From Ignavibacteriales bacterium (GTDB taxonomy: Bacteria; Bacteroidota; Ignavibacteria; Ignavibacteriales; Melioribacteraceae): a stretch of 64,000 bases of DNA. The notes under the pieces are model-generated. The model saw only the letters and a program-made list of their open reading frames with translations, was not told where the DNA came from and searched no databases. The first letter of the stretch is position 1; the number at the start of each line of letters is the position of its first letter. The stretch covers positions 62,001-126,000 of the forward strand of contig JAGUYK010000020.1 of NCBI GenBank assembly GCA_020061355.1, given 5' to 3'. The translations under genes and the position numbers were made by a program. Of the stretch, positions 45,429 through 55,130 are shown in pieces.

Positions 45429-45459
45429 TTGTCTTTTGATTAAACCAATGTTATTTTTG
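45429..45459 (+). promoter_or_regulatory. FCB-type promoter for the B12-binding protein gene
   Basis: The -33 TTG is at 45429-45431, followed by exactly 20 bp and the -7 TATTTTTG at 45452-45459. Predicted transcript start is near 45466, giving a 5' leader of about 37 bp before the ATG at 45503. Confidence 0.72.
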
Positions 45460-45502
45460 ATTTGTAAACAATTCATTTTTATCAAGAATTAATGGAAATA
45501 CA

Positions 45503-45910
45503 ATGGAACATAAGATAAGAGTAATAGTTGCTAAAGCCGGATTAGATGGACATGATAGAGGTGCAAAGGTTGTTGCCGCCGCATTGCGAGATGCAGGAAT
45601 GGAAGTTATTTATACCGGTTTACGTCAAACTCCAGAGATGATTGTTGAAGCTGCCATTCAGGAGGATGTTGATGCAATTGGTATCAGTATTTTATCCGGT
45701 GCTCACATGACAATATTTCCCCGCATTCTCAATTTGATGAAAGAAAAAAGGGTAGATGACATTCTACTTTTTGGAGGAGGAATAATTCCCGAAGAGGATC
45801 TAAATAAATTAAAGGAATTGGGTGTAGGAGAACTTTTTACACCAGGCACGCCTACGACCGAGATAATTTCATTTCTAAAAGATTGGGTCACCAAGCATCC
45901 CAAAAATTAA
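45503..45910 (+). CDS. Stand-alone cobalamin-binding protein (methylmalonyl-CoA mutase small-domain type)
   Basis: A 135-residue protein consisting only of the B12-binding domain found at the C-terminus of methylmalonyl-CoA mutase. The cobalamin motif is complete: [14 protein letters not shown] (DxHxxG), ISILSGAH (SxL) and LFGGGIIP (GG). The start [16 protein letters not shown]-like and end [14 protein letters not shown] are typical. Such single-domain subunits pair with a separate catalytic subunit, which is not in the window. It has its own promoter and terminator, so it is a single-gene unit. Confidence 0.93.
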   Translation: MEHKIRVIVAKAGLDGHDRGAKVVAAALRDAGMEVIYTGLRQTPEMIVEAAIQEDVDAIGISILSGAHMTIFPRILNLMKEKRVDDILLFGGGIIPEEDLNKLKELGVGELFTPGTPTTEIISFLKDWVTKHPKN

Positions 45911-45946
45911 TTTAAATAAGCAGTAAAATTAAAACTGGGATAACAA

Positions 45947-45975
45947 AACCCTGGCAGTGAGTCAGGGTTTTTTCA
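45947..45975 (+). terminator. Rho-independent terminator after the B12-binding gene
   Basis: AACCCTG (45947-45953) pairs with CAGGGTT (45963-45969), with a 9-base loop and a T-run. It lies 36 bp after the stop. Confidence 0.88.
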
Positions 45976-46009
45976 TATTCTATTACTTCAATTAATGACA
46001 TTCTTTGTT

Positions 46010-46017
46010 TATTTTTG
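46010..46017 (+). promoter_or_regulatory. Probable -7 element for the HGSNAT-like gene
   Basis: TATTTTTG fits TAnnTTTG, with TTC (one mismatch from TTG) 20 bp upstream at 45987-45989. It would start transcription near 46024, just before the ATG at 46040. Confidence 0.5.
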
Positions 46018-46039
46018 AACAATTGTAAATAGGTATTTA

Positions 46040-47143
46040 ATGTCGGTTAATTCCCGGACAAGAATAATATTTCTCGATATGATGCGTGCTCTTGCTGTTC
46101 TTATGATGGTTCAAGGGCATACCATTGATACGTTTTTAGCCGACGAATACAGAACTATGGATTCGATGCTATTCAGTATCTGGTACACGATCAGGGGCTT
46201 TACCGCTCCAATCTTTATGTTTACATCGGGAGTTGCATTCACTTATCTTTTTAGATCGTACAATGAACCGTTTTTTGAAAATCCAAGAGTAAAAAAAGGA
46301 TTACTCCGTTTTGTTGTTCTGGTTCTCATTGGATATTTGTTAAGATATCCGACCTATACTGTTTTTAATTTCAGTGTAGTTAGAACCGACCAATGGTTAG
46401 GTTTTTTTACTGTGGACGCTCTTCATCTTATAGGATTTGGACTTCTGTTTGTTTTACTACTATCTCTTATTGCAGAGAAACTTAAAATAAAAGATTACAT
46501 AGTTTTTTCAATCGGGGTATTATTCTTTTTCGGACTTTTTTCATTTACAGAAAAAGTAAATTGGGCCAATTATATGCCGATTCCATTCGCTGCTTATCTG
46601 TATCATGGGACAGGTTCATACTTCCCGCTTTTTCCATGGGCGGGTTATGTAATTGGCGGCGCATTGTTTGGAAGTTACCTCGCACATCATCCAATTTCTT
46701 TTACATCTCCAAAGTTATCTGTCCGTCTCTTTATTTTAGGATTTATTGCCTTAGCATTCTCTCAGACCATAGAATTGTTTGAAAAATTAATATATCGTGG
46801 AGAGGCATTTTGGACTGATAATCTATATGTTGTATCCATGCGAATCGGGTGGATATTAATATTGAACAGTATAATGTCATATCTTGCACTCAAATTAAAA
46901 AGCGTACCGGAGTTTATTAAACAGGTAGGAAGACATACCTTACTGGTATATGCAGTACATTCAATAATTTTATATGGAAGTGCATGGGTCCCCGGATTAA
47001 ATTTAATTTTTGCCCGTAGGATGGACATTTACGGTTCATTAATTTCCGCTCTTCTTATGATTCTGTTAATGGCATTTATGGTCCTTGGACTTGAAAAATA
47101 TAAAATGAATAGAAAAAGAAAGCTTGTTACTTCAGAAATATAA
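46040..47143 (+). CDS. DUF1624/HGSNAT-like multipass membrane protein
   Basis: A 367-residue inner-membrane protein with about ten hydrophobic segments. It opens with [23 protein letters not shown] and [19 protein letters not shown], the start of the heparan-alpha-glucosaminide N-acetyltransferase catalytic family (DUF1624). Further blocks are [15 protein letters not shown] and [16 protein letters not shown]. Such proteins transfer acetyl groups across the membrane, perhaps to cell-wall or LPS sugars. The acceptor is unknown; being next to Kdo/LPS genes makes an envelope glycan plausible. ruvB follows after 11 bp. Confidence 0.85.
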   Translation: MSVNSRTRIIFLDMMRALAVLMMVQGHTIDTFLADEYRTMDSMLFSIWYTIRGFTAPIFMFTSGVAFTYLFRSYNEPFFENPRVKKGLLRFVVLVLIGYLLRYPTYTVFNFSVVRTDQWLGFFTVDALHLIGFGLLFVLLLSLIAEKLKIKDYIVFSIGVLFFFGLFSFTEKVNWANYMPIPFAAYLYHGTGSYFPLFPWAGYVIGGALFGSYLAHHPISFTSPKLSVRLFILGFIALAFSQTIELFEKLIYRGEAFWTDNLYVVSMRIGWILILNSIMSYLALKLKSVPEFIKQVGRHTLLVYAVHSIILYGSAWVPGLNLIFARRMDIYGSLISALLMILLMAFMVLGLEKYKMNRKRKLVTSEI

Positions 47144-47154
47144 ACGGAATAATT

Positions 47155-48186
47155 TTGAAAAAGAGATCAGATAATTTAAGTCCGGCAGTTACAGAAGATG
47201 AAAAAAAGGTCGAGCAGTCTATTCGACCGAAAACATTTGAAGAATTTACCGGGCAGTCTAAGATTACCGACAACCTCAAAGTTTTTATAGGAGCTGCGAA
47301 AAAAAGAAACGAGGGATTAGATCATGTCCTACTTACCGGTCCTCCGGGTTTGGGTAAAACGACCTTAGCGCACATTATTGCAAATGAACTCGGTGTTAAA
47401 ATCAAAGTTAGTTCCGGTCCTGTTCTTGAAAAACCCGGCGATCTCGCTGGTATACTCACTAATCTCGAAGAAAAGTCTGTCCTTTTCATCGATGAAATTC
47501 ACCGTTTAAGTCCGGTTGTTGAAGAGTATCTTTATTCGGCAATGGAAGATTATAAACTTGATATAATGATCGATAGCGGTCCTAACGCACGTACAGTGCA
47601 GATCAAACTTCCTAAATATACTTTGATAGGTGCTACTACACGTGCTGGCTTATTAACCGCACCGCTGCGTGATAGGTTCGGCATCAAATCACGTTTGGAT
47701 TATTATGAAAGCGATTTGATTAAAAAAATTATTGATCGTTCTGCTAAACTTTTGGAAATAAAAATTGATGAAGATGCCTGTGTTGAACTTGCGAAACGTT
47801 CGCGAGGAACACCCAGAATAGCTAACCGGCTCTTAAGGAGAACGCGAGATTTTGCCGATTATGAAAATAAAAATAGAATTGATTCAGAGATCGCAAAAAA
47901 AGCTCTCAACGCACTTGAAGTTGATGAATTCGGATTGGATGAAATGGATAAAGAAATTATCCTTACAATTATCGAAAAGTTTAATGGCGGTCCGGTTGGC
48001 TTGAATACTCTCTCGGTTGCTGTAAATGAAGACGCCGGTACTATTGAAGAAGTCTATGAACCGTTTTTAATTCAGCAGGGATTTATTCAGCGTACTCCGC
48101 GAGGAAGGGAAGCAACAGACCTTGCATATTCACGCTTCAATAAAAAACGCGGTAAGATAAAAAACCAGGAAAATTTATTTAATTAG
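47155..48186 (+). CDS. ruvB: Holliday junction branch-migration ATPase
   Basis: A 343-residue RuvB hexameric motor that drives branch migration with RuvA. Motifs: [18 protein letters not shown], Walker [36 protein letters not shown], Walker [22 protein letters not shown] and [11 protein letters not shown]. The C-terminal winged helix with [13 protein letters not shown] is complete. The start is TTG with a weak ribosome site. It lies 10 bp before kdsA. Confidence 0.97.
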   Translation: MKKRSDNLSPAVTEDEKKVEQSIRPKTFEEFTGQSKITDNLKVFIGAAKKRNEGLDHVLLTGPPGLGKTTLAHIIANELGVKIKVSSGPVLEKPGDLAGILTNLEEKSVLFIDEIHRLSPVVEEYLYSAMEDYKLDIMIDSGPNARTVQIKLPKYTLIGATTRAGLLTAPLRDRFGIKSRLDYYESDLIKKIIDRSAKLLEIKIDEDACVELAKRSRGTPRIANRLLRRTRDFADYENKNRIDSEIAKKALNALEVDEFGLDEMDKEIILTIIEKFNGGPVGLNTLSVAVNEDAGTIEEVYEPFLIQQGFIQRTPRGREATDLAYSRFNKKRGKIKNQENLFN

Positions 48187-48195
48187 GTTATTTCT

Positions 48196-49011
48196 ATGAT
48201 AGAAATTGGAAAAATTAAAATTGGCGATCGGTTACCATTTGTACTGATTGCCGGTCCCTGTGTCGTTGAAAATGAAACTCTAACATTGAAAACTGCCGAG
48301 GAAATAAAAAAAATAACTGATGAATTGAAAATTCCCTATATATTTAAATCGAGCTATAAAAAAGCAAACCGGACAAGCATAAAATCGTTTTCGGGATTAG
48401 ACCTTAATGATGCTGTCAAAATTCTGAATAAAGTAAAAGAATCATTCGACCTGCCGATTTTAACAGATGTTCATACTGAACAGGAAATCGAAGTTGCAAA
48501 TGAAATTGCCGATGTCATTCAGATTCCGGCGTTTCTTTGCCGTCAGACTGAACTATTGATTGCTGCAGGCAAAACAGGTAAAGTAGTTAATGTTAAGAAG
48601 GGGCAATTCCTGGCTCCCGAGGACATGAAACATGTTGCAGAGAAAATTGAGACCACCGGGAATAAAAAAATTCTGCTTACGGAGCGGGGAACCACATTTG
48701 GATATCATAATCTTGTTGTTGATATGCGTGGTTTGGAGATAATGAAAAGTTTTGGATATCCGGTTGTAATGGATGCAACGCATGCTGTACAAATCCCGGG
48801 TCAGGGGGATATAAGCGGGGGTGAAAGAAAATTCATTTCAACTCTGGCTAAAGCTGCTGCTGCTGTTGGAATAAACGGATTATTTTTGGAAGTCCATCCC
48901 GAACCCGATAAAGCATTAAGTGATGCAGCAAGTCAGTTACCTTTATCATCTTTAAGGCAATTATTAATAACAATTCAAGAAATTGATTCGATTGTAAAAA
49001 ATGAAAAATAG
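48196..49011 (+). CDS. kdsA: Kdo-8-phosphate synthase
   Basis: A 271-residue enzyme that condenses PEP with arabinose-5-phosphate to Kdo-8-P. Motifs: LIAGPCVVENE, FKSSYKKANRTSIKSF, PILTDVHTE, DVIQIPAFLCRQTELL, LTERGTTFGYHNLVVDMR, VMDATHAVQIPG and GLFLEVHPEPDKALSDA. The Cys in AGPCVVEN is the position that binds metal in metal-dependent KdsA forms. It overlaps kdsC by 11 bp. Confidence 0.98.
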   Translation: MIEIGKIKIGDRLPFVLIAGPCVVENETLTLKTAEEIKKITDELKIPYIFKSSYKKANRTSIKSFSGLDLNDAVKILNKVKESFDLPILTDVHTEQEIEVANEIADVIQIPAFLCRQTELLIAAGKTGKVVNVKKGQFLAPEDMKHVAEKIETTGNKKILLTERGTTFGYHNLVVDMRGLEIMKSFGYPVVMDATHAVQIPGQGDISGGERKFISTLAKAAAAVGINGLFLEVHPEPDKALSDAASQLPLSSLRQLLITIQEIDSIVKNEK

Positions 49012-49495
49012 TGTTCTGGAGAAATTAAAAGAGATAAAATTATTCCTGTTTGATCTGGATGGCGTTCTTATTCATAATGATAATGTAAATAATCTGGATA
49101 GTATTAAAACATTTCTTGAAGATATAAAGAATTATGTTGAGGATCTTTCGAATTACGGATTGAAATCCGGCATAGTAACCGCGAGAAAAGAAGATGAAAT
49201 AATATTGGAACTTAAAAAACTGGAAAGTATTTATATTATTGCATCAACATTTGAGAAAGTCCAGGCAGTTGAAAAATTGATTGCAGAACTGGGAATAGAT
49301 TTTAAGGATGTCTTTTACACGGGTGATGAAGTTCTAGATATTCCGTTACTAAGCAAATGCGGATTATCGGCGGCTCCAGCCTGGGCAGGTAGAGATGTAA
49401 AACGTTCGGTTAATTTTATTTTTAAAGGAATAAGTGCGCATACAATTTTGCCAGAAATATCAGCACTAATAAAATCAGTTCATACAAATAAATAA
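49001..49495 (+). CDS. kdsC: HAD phosphatase, probable Kdo-8-phosphate phosphatase
   Basis: A 164-residue HAD-superfamily phosphatase that by position and fold removes the phosphate from Kdo-8-P. The nucleophile motif is LFLFDLDGVLIHND, the second motif SGIVTARKED and the metal site FYTGDEVLDIPLLS. It is more divergent than typical KdsC (FDVDGVLTDG and GDDxxD). Its position between kdsA and kdsD supports the assignment. The coding overlap with kdsA suggests coupled translation. Confidence 0.8.
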   Translation: MKNSVLEKLKEIKLFLFDLDGVLIHNDNVNNLDSIKTFLEDIKNYVEDLSNYGLKSGIVTARKEDEIILELKKLESIYIIASTFEKVQAVEKLIAELGIDFKDVFYTGDEVLDIPLLSKCGLSAAPAWAGRDVKRSVNFIFKGISAHTILPEISALIKSVHTNK

Positions 49496-49508
49496 CTTGT
49501 GAGGTTTT

Positions 49509-50486
49509 GTGTCGGACGAACAAATTATATCCAAGGGAAAAGAGATAATAAGCATCGAAGGGAATGCGGTATTAAATCTGCAGAAAAATATTGGCAATGA
49601 ATTTGTACGCGCTGTAAACGTTATTCTTAATTCGAAAGGAAGAGTTGTTTTTACTGGAATGGGGAAGTCGGGAATTATTGCGCGTAAGATCGTTGCAACG
49701 ATGAACTCGACCGGGACAGCTGCGTTTTATTTACATCCTACCGATGCTTTGCATGGGGACCTCGGTATGGTGAGGAAGGATGATATTTTAATCCTTATCT
49801 CTAAAAGCGGACATACAGAAGAATTATTGCAGCTTATCCCGATGTTAAAACGTATTAACGTAACATTAATAGGCATGCTGGGAGAGCCCGACTCAAAAAT
49901 AGGAAAAGAATGCGATGTCGTTTTGAATGTTGCAGTGGAGGAGGAAGCCTGCCCATACGATCTGGCACCGACATCATCCACGACTGCGGCTTTAGTAATG
50001 GGTGATGCTCTGGCTATCTCTTTACTGGAACTGAGAGGATTCTCGGAAGAGGATTTTGCTATTCTTCATCCCGGAGGAAGTCTCGGTAAAAGATTATCAT
50101 TAAAGATTTCTGAAATAATGATCTCCGGGAAGGATATCCCGATTGTAGGCGAAAACACTTCCATAAAAGACACTATTTTTGTTATCACATCTAAACGACT
50201 TGGAATGACTTGCGTTGTGGATTCGAACGGTCAACTTTCCGGAATAATAACCGATGGTGATTTACGAAGGCTTCTTGAGAAAACTCTGGATATTAAAAAC
50301 CTATCTGCAGGGGAAGTAATGACCCGCAAGCCGAAAACGCTAAGTAGAGATTTGCTTGCTTCATTTGCATTAACTCAGATGGAAAATCATAATATTACTT
50401 CGCTTATAGTTGTTGATAGCGACAATCGACCGGATGGAATTGTCCACCTTCACGATCTTGTGAAATTGGGATTACAGTCAAGATGA
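49509..50486 (+). CDS. kdsD: Arabinose-5-phosphate isomerase (KpsF/GutQ)
   Basis: A 325-residue enzyme that makes arabinose-5-phosphate from ribulose-5-phosphate, the first step toward Kdo. The SIS domain has RVVFTGMGKSGIIARKI, LHPTDALHGDLGMV and LISKSGHTEELL; PTSSTTAALVMGDALA is the family signature. Two CBS domains follow from about 205 (SEIMISGKDIPIV and AGEVMTRKPKTLS). The start is GTG with GTGAGG upstream. It overlaps lptC by 4 bp (ATGA). Confidence 0.96.
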   Translation: MSDEQIISKGKEIISIEGNAVLNLQKNIGNEFVRAVNVILNSKGRVVFTGMGKSGIIARKIVATMNSTGTAAFYLHPTDALHGDLGMVRKDDILILISKSGHTEELLQLIPMLKRINVTLIGMLGEPDSKIGKECDVVLNVAVEEEACPYDLAPTSSTTAALVMGDALAISLLELRGFSEEDFAILHPGGSLGKRLSLKISEIMISGKDIPIVGENTSIKDTIFVITSKRLGMTCVVDSNGQLSGIITDGDLRRLLEKTLDIKNLSAGEVMTRKPKTLSRDLLASFALTQMENHNITSLIVVDSDNRPDGIVHLHDLVKLGLQSR

Positions 50487-51019
50487 AATATCTATTTTCT
50501 ATGATATTATTCTTAATTGCTATTTCCTGTAGTGAAGAGAAAATAAAACCTTTGGTTGATAATAATACTTTACAAAGTGAAATCCCGTCTCATGAAAGCT
50601 GGAATTCTCAAATCACTTTTACAACTGAAGGAAGAATAAAAGCTGTCTTGTTTTCCAATCATTTGAAAAAATATGAATTACAAAAAGTCACGCAGCTCGA
50701 AATCGTCAAAATTAATTTTTATGATTCTGATCAAAAAATTTCTTCTACGTTAACCTCGAAGAGAGGTAAAGTTGATGATATTACAATGGATATGTATGCT
50801 ATTGACAGTGTTGTAGCTGTAAACGATAGCGGTACTGTCCTTACAACAACCGAATTGAAATGGCGAAACTCGGACGGGAAAATTTTAACCGATAAATTTG
50901 TTTCTATAAAATCACCAAAAGAAATTATTGAAGGTTACGGATTGGAATCGGATCAGAGTTTACACAACTATATGATTTTTAATGTAACATACTCTTCAAC
51001 AATTACGAATAAAAAGTAG
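50483..51019 (+). CDS. lptC: LPS export protein LptC
   Basis: A 178-residue LptC, the bitopic periplasmic link between the LptBFG transporter and LptA. N-terminus LFSMILFLIAISCSEE is a lipoprotein-like signal (AISC), unlike the membrane anchor of E. coli LptC; lipoprotein LptC forms are known in Bacteroidetes. The beta-jellyroll carries ESWNSQITFTTEGRIKAVLF, KINFYDSDQKISSTLTSKRG and TTELKWRNSDGKI. It is bounded by overlapping starts on both sides (ATGA and TAGTG). Confidence 0.88.
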   Translation: MKYLFSMILFLIAISCSEEKIKPLVDNNTLQSEIPSHESWNSQITFTTEGRIKAVLFSNHLKKYELQKVTQLEIVKINFYDSDQKISSTLTSKRGKVDDITMDMYAIDSVVAVNDSGTVLTTTELKWRNSDGKILTDKFVSIKSPKEIIEGYGLESDQSLHNYMIFNVTYSSTITNKK

Positions 51020-52419
51020 TGAATACCAAATCTGTCATATTGTTTCTACTAATAATAACTTCAGTTATCTATTCTCAGCAGCAGAAAGAAATGATTACTG
51101 TTTTAGGCGATAGTTTAATCGGTAAACTGGTTAATGGTGAAAGCATACGGGAAGTGCATGGCAATGTAGTGATGACTCAAGGTGCTGTAAGAATAACTTG
51201 TTCAAAAGCCATTCAATTTATTGCGAGGAATGAAGCCGAGCTAATCGGTAAAGTAGTAGTAACTCAGGACAGCATAATCATTAATACCGATCTTGGTTAT
51301 TATTACGGCGATAGCAAAGTTGCATTTTCAAATTCGGGCGTCTCATTGTTTGACGGCCATATTAATCTAAATTCAAAACATGGTTATTACTACTTCGATG
51401 AGAAGAGAGCATTCTTTTATGATAATGTCCGGCTTTATGATAAGTCGACAAATCTTGAGTCGGATCGTTTGACCTACTTTAATGATGAGAATAAGGCAGT
51501 AGCTTCCGGAAATGTAAGGGTTAAGGATTCCACATCGGTACTGCTTGCCGATAGTCTTGTTAATTACCGCAATACGAAGTCAACATTTGCCTATAAGAAT
51601 GTTATCATTCACGATCCGCAAAATCGACTTACCATATTCGGAGGAGAGCTTGAGGATTACGATGAAATTAATTACACAAAAATATTTGATAATCCAATTC
51701 TAATTCAGATCGATACAACTAAAAACGGCGAGCTTGATACACTTATAATTTCCTCTAAATTGATGGAAGCATTTAATGATTCTACAAAAAGACTTGTTGC
51801 TTCAGATTCGGTAAAGATTTCACGAAGCGGATTTGCATCAGTTAATGGAATTACATTTTATTATCAGGATCCGGATCATCTCTTCACCTACAAGCGGGAA
51901 GAGGATAGTTCTACCCCCGTTCTATGGAATGACAATACTCAATTGATAGGTGATACAGTCAATATTTATTTAGAAGAAAATCGAATGAAAAAAATGTTGA
52001 TTAATTCAAATGCGTCCATAATTTCTACACAAGAGGGATATGATACAAGGTTCGATCAAATATCCGGTAGAGAAATAAGAATGCTTTTTGGACAGGATGG
52101 ACTGGAAAAAACTGAAGTAATGGGAAATGTTCTAAGTATCTATTATCTTTATGAAGAAGATGAACCGAATGGATTGTTAAAATCAAGTTCGGAAAGAGCG
52201 AATATATTTTTTAGTAATAATAGTGTAAGCGAAGTTAAGTTTTATGGGAACCCGGCAAGCGAGTATCATCCGGAAAATCTGATTGAAGGGAAAGAAAAAG
52301 ATTTTACAATCCCATCCTTTATTATTATTAAAAATAGACCGACAAAGGAATCTATACTTGGTGAAAGAAAAAACAAAATATTTTCTAAACTGCTGGAATT
52401 AGAGAACTATGGAAAATAA
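51019..52419 (+). CDS. lptA: LptA/OstA-like LPS transport protein, long form
   Basis: A 466-residue exported protein, about twice the length of E. coli LptA. Signal peptide about 1-19 ([15 protein letters not shown]), then OstA-type strands: [74 protein letters not shown] and later repeats. It should form the periplasmic beta-bridge for LPS. The long form suits FCB bacteria, which often have multi-repeat OstA proteins. The GTG start overlaps the lptC stop and the end overlaps lptB by 11 bp. Confidence 0.85.
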   Translation: MNTKSVILFLLIITSVIYSQQQKEMITVLGDSLIGKLVNGESIREVHGNVVMTQGAVRITCSKAIQFIARNEAELIGKVVVTQDSIIINTDLGYYYGDSKVAFSNSGVSLFDGHINLNSKHGYYYFDEKRAFFYDNVRLYDKSTNLESDRLTYFNDENKAVASGNVRVKDSTSVLLADSLVNYRNTKSTFAYKNVIIHDPQNRLTIFGGELEDYDEINYTKIFDNPILIQIDTTKNGELDTLIISSKLMEAFNDSTKRLVASDSVKISRSGFASVNGITFYYQDPDHLFTYKREEDSSTPVLWNDNTQLIGDTVNIYLEENRMKKMLINSNASIISTQEGYDTRFDQISGREIRMLFGQDGLEKTEVMGNVLSIYYLYEEDEPNGLLKSSSERANIFFSNNSVSEVKFYGNPASEYHPENLIEGKEKDFTIPSFIIIKNRPTKESILGERKNKIFSKLLELENYGK

Positions 52420-53158
52420 ATCTACCCTGCGCAGCGAAAATCTAAAAAAAGTTTATAAAAAAAGAGCTGTTGTAAACCACGTTTCAGTTTCGGTTCAGCA
52501 AGGTGAAGTTGTTGGATTACTCGGACCAAATGGTGCGGGAAAGACTACCACATTTTATATGATTGTTGGAATGATTAAACCGCTTGAAGGGAGAGTTTTT
52601 TTAGATAATATTGAAATAACTCACGAGCCGATGTACAAAAGAGCTAAAATGGGAATTGGCTATTTACCGCAGGAAGCCTCCGTTTTTAGAAGATTGAGTG
52701 TTGAAGATAATATAATGGCAATTTTGCAGATGTTAAATCTATCTGACAAAGAAAGAAAAGAACGCCAGGAAAAATTACTTGTTGAATTGGGAATTGCAAA
52801 TGTAAGAAAGAGTATGGGTTATCAATTAAGCGGAGGGGAGAGGAGAAGAACCGAAATTGCACGTGCACTTGCGACAGAACCTAAATTTATTCTGCTTGAT
52901 GAACCATTTGCCGGTGTCGACCCGATTGCTGTTGAGGATATAATGAATATTGTTGCCAATCTTAAAAATAAAAATATCGGTATTCTGATAACCGATCATA
53001 ATGTGCATGAAACGCTTAGTATTGTTGATAGAGCCTACATTTTGATAAATGGTGAAATATTTAAGGAAGGAACTGCCAATGCTATGGCTGAAGATCCCGA
53101 TGTAAGAAAACTATACCTTGGTGAAAACTTTAGATTGGATCGTTATTCGGAAGTTTAA
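52409..53158 (+). CDS. lptB: LPS export ABC transporter ATP-binding protein
   Basis: A 249-residue ATPase that powers LPS extraction with LptFG (not in the window). Walker [20 protein letters not shown]-loop [19 protein letters not shown], signature [17 protein letters not shown], Walker [19 protein letters not shown] and switch [13 protein letters not shown] are the LptB-specific forms. It is the last gene of kdsA-kdsC-kdsD-lptC-lptA-lptB. Confidence 0.97.
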   Translation: MENKSTLRSENLKKVYKKRAVVNHVSVSVQQGEVVGLLGPNGAGKTTTFYMIVGMIKPLEGRVFLDNIEITHEPMYKRAKMGIGYLPQEASVFRRLSVEDNIMAILQMLNLSDKERKERQEKLLVELGIANVRKSMGYQLSGGERRRTEIARALATEPKFILLDEPFAGVDPIAVEDIMNIVANLKNKNIGILITDHNVHETLSIVDRAYILINGEIFKEGTANAMAEDPDVRKLYLGENFRLDRYSEV

Positions 53159-53340
53159 GAAAAAAACAGGTAGGAAATAACTGAAACTGAAACAATATAG
53201 AGTATTGCAAATAAAGCTTTTTTTATCCGCTTTCTTCTGATCAATTTTTTCTGAAATGTCCATGTTGAAGTTTCATCTCTTTTATAATCCCCCTTATCTA
53301 TCGACCAGTTTTGAAAATTTGGATTACCCATATTACTCAT
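53155..53340 (-). CDS. Small single-pass membrane protein, hypothetical
   Basis: From the ATG at 53340 this is a 61-residue protein: a polar N-terminus ([18 protein letters not shown]), a basic patch LIRRKRIKK, then one membrane helix [18 protein letters not shown] at the C-terminus. This resembles tail-anchored or small inner-membrane proteins. An in-frame TTG further upstream (53367) is less likely because it overlaps a TATTTTG element. The stop overlaps the convergent lptB stop. Family not recognised. Confidence 0.55.
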   Translation of the reverse strand: MSNMGNPNFQNWSIDKGDYKRDETSTWTFQKKLIRRKRIKKALFAILYIVSVSVISYLFFS

Positions 53341-53451
53341 ACTTAATAGAAAATATTTCGACCACAAAATAAATTTTTTGTTAATTAAAAAAGATGACTG
53401 ATGTCACAAGATATAAACAACAGCAAGCCAGTAAAAAAAGTTTAATAAAAA

Positions 53452-55044
53452 TTATCTATTAAATTCTTTAATAATTTTTTGAATCTCTTCTTCCGATATA
53501 CCAGCACCAAAAACAGCTTCCTTAGTTACATTCCCCGATTTTCTACTGACGTTTCCTAATGGGTTTGTAACCGGGTTCCCGGCTCTGGCTCTTAACCTTT
53601 CTTCAATTTGTTTTGTAAAACTGCCTTCTGAAGTTGCACCGGAAATACTTAACGATGACGGAAGATCGAATGATGAAACAGATGCACCTGAATTAACCGG
53701 TCTGGTTTCAAATGCAAGTGTTTTAACATTCATTAAATGTTTTGCTGAAACATTTTCAGATACAATTGAACCACCCCAGGTACCGGGTCCTAATGTCATT
53801 GAAGGAGTCAATCCTGTAGTATATCCAACCGCACCAACAGATGATGGTGTATTTACTACAATCCTGAAAGCCGGTTTCTCCAGAGCAAATTTCATAATTA
53901 CTTCTTTATCATTGGAATGAATAGCAAGAGTATGACCTACTCCACCAAACTCTAATAATTCGATACATCGGTGACATCCTTCCAGCCAGCCGTCAACAGT
54001 GTAGAAAGCCAATATCGGCGAAAGTTTTTCTATCGATAGAGGTTCCTGCTTACCAACTGAAGAGCATTCTGCAATAAGAACCGTTGTATTAGGTGGAACC
54101 GTAAATCCTGCATAGTTTGCAATCCATACAGCGGGTTTACCGACAATATCTGCATTTAACCTTGCACCTTTTGCAACCGTGTTTTCTAATTTCTTCTTCT
54201 CTTCTTCGTTTACAAAATAACATCCGATTCTTTTTGCTTCTTCAATTACTTTTTCGTGCAAAGGTCTATCAACAATCATTGCTTGCTCGGAAGAGCATAG
54301 TGTGCCGTTATCAAATGTAGTTCCATAGACTATATCTGCAACAGCTTTCTGATAATTAGCTGTTCTTTCTATGAATGCCGGAACGTTACCGGGGCCAACT
54401 CCATAAGCTGGCTTTCCGGAGCTATAAGCAGATCTAACCATCGGCATGCCGCCGGTTGCTAAGATTACTGCAATGTTTTTATTTTTTAATAATTCTTCAG
54501 TTCCCTCATAAGTAGGTATCGATAAACATTGAATCAATCCTTTAGGTGCACCGGCTTTTTCTGCAGCTTCCGATAATACTTTTAAGGCTTCGGTTGTACA
54601 GTTTACAGATTTAGGATGTGGGCTGGCAACAATTCCATTTCTGCATTTTAAAGAAATTATTGCTTTGAACATTGCAGTCGATGTCGGGTTTGTTGATGGA
54701 ACTAATGCAGCAACAACTCCCATCGGCTCTGCTATTTTCAGAATTTTTCCGTTCTTCTGAACATCAATCACTCCGACTGATTTAAGATCTATAATCGATT
54801 CCCAAACATCTTTCGTACTGAACTGATTCTTTATAACCTTATCCTGCCATTTGCCGAAGCCTGTCTCCTCGTGCGCCATTTTTGCAAGTCGTTCCGCTTC
54901 CTTAAAGCCGGCATCTGCCATTGCTTTAACCACTTTATCTACCTGTTCCTGATTGAAATATTTGAATTCGAGTTGGGCTTCTTTAGCGGCGGCTGCTAAT
55001 GTTCTTGCTTCCTGGATCGACTGAAGATCTTTGTCAGGGTTCAT
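53452..55044 (-). CDS. Acylating aldehyde dehydrogenase (EutE/PduP-type)
   Basis: An NAD-dependent CoA-acylating aldehyde dehydrogenase of about 530 residues from the ATG at 55044. It has GVVAALVPSTNPTSTAMFKA near the start, TGGMPMVRSAYSSGKPAYGV, the catalytic Cys in TFDNGTLCSSEQ (about residue 250) and SPSMTLGPGTWGGS. This is the EutE/PduP or AdhE-N type, interconverting acetyl-CoA and acetaldehyde. The last 15 or so residues (SEEEIQKIIKEFNR) form a short amphipathic helix after a flexible linker. GGAA precedes the ATG; an in-frame TTG at 55071 lies on the promoter. Confidence 0.92.
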   Translation of the reverse strand: MNPDKDLQSIQEARTLAAAAKEAQLEFKYFNQEQVDKVVKAMADAGFKEAERLAKMAHEETGFGKWQDKVIKNQFSTKDVWESIIDLKSVGVIDVQKNGKILKIAEPMGVVAALVPSTNPTSTAMFKAIISLKCRNGIVASPHPKSVNCTTEALKVLSEAAEKAGAPKGLIQCLSIPTYEGTEELLKNKNIAVILATGGMPMVRSAYSSGKPAYGVGPGNVPAFIERTANYQKAVADIVYGTTFDNGTLCSSEQAMIVDRPLHEKVIEEAKRIGCYFVNEEEKKKLENTVAKGARLNADIVGKPAVWIANYAGFTVPPNTTVLIAECSSVGKQEPLSIEKLSPILAFYTVDGWLEGCHRCIELLEFGGVGHTLAIHSNDKEVIMKFALEKPAFRIVVNTPSSVGAVGYTTGLTPSMTLGPGTWGGSIVSENVSAKHLMNVKTLAFETRPVNSGASVSSFDLPSSLSISGATSEGSFTKQIEERLRARAGNPVTNPLGNVSRKSGNVTKEAVFGAGISEEEIQKIIKEFNR

Positions 55045-55068
55045 AACTGTTTCCGTTCTTTTCGTAAC

Positions 55069-55099
55069 CAAATATATGGATAGGGGAGTAAAACTTCAA
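55069..55099 (-). promoter_or_regulatory. FCB-type promoter for the aldehyde dehydrogenase gene
   Basis: On the minus strand, -33 TTG (55099-55097) is followed by exactly 20 bp and the -7 TATATTTG (55076-55069). Predicted transcript start is near 55063, a leader of about 19 bp before the ATG at 55044. Confidence 0.72.
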
Positions 55100-55130
55100 T
55101 TAGGAGTTCGATAACTCATGACTTAATTAA

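Noticed and set aside
53452-55071. Bacterial microcompartment locus
   Set aside because: Only a possible encapsulation-like tail was seen; no shell or cofactor genes are in the window.
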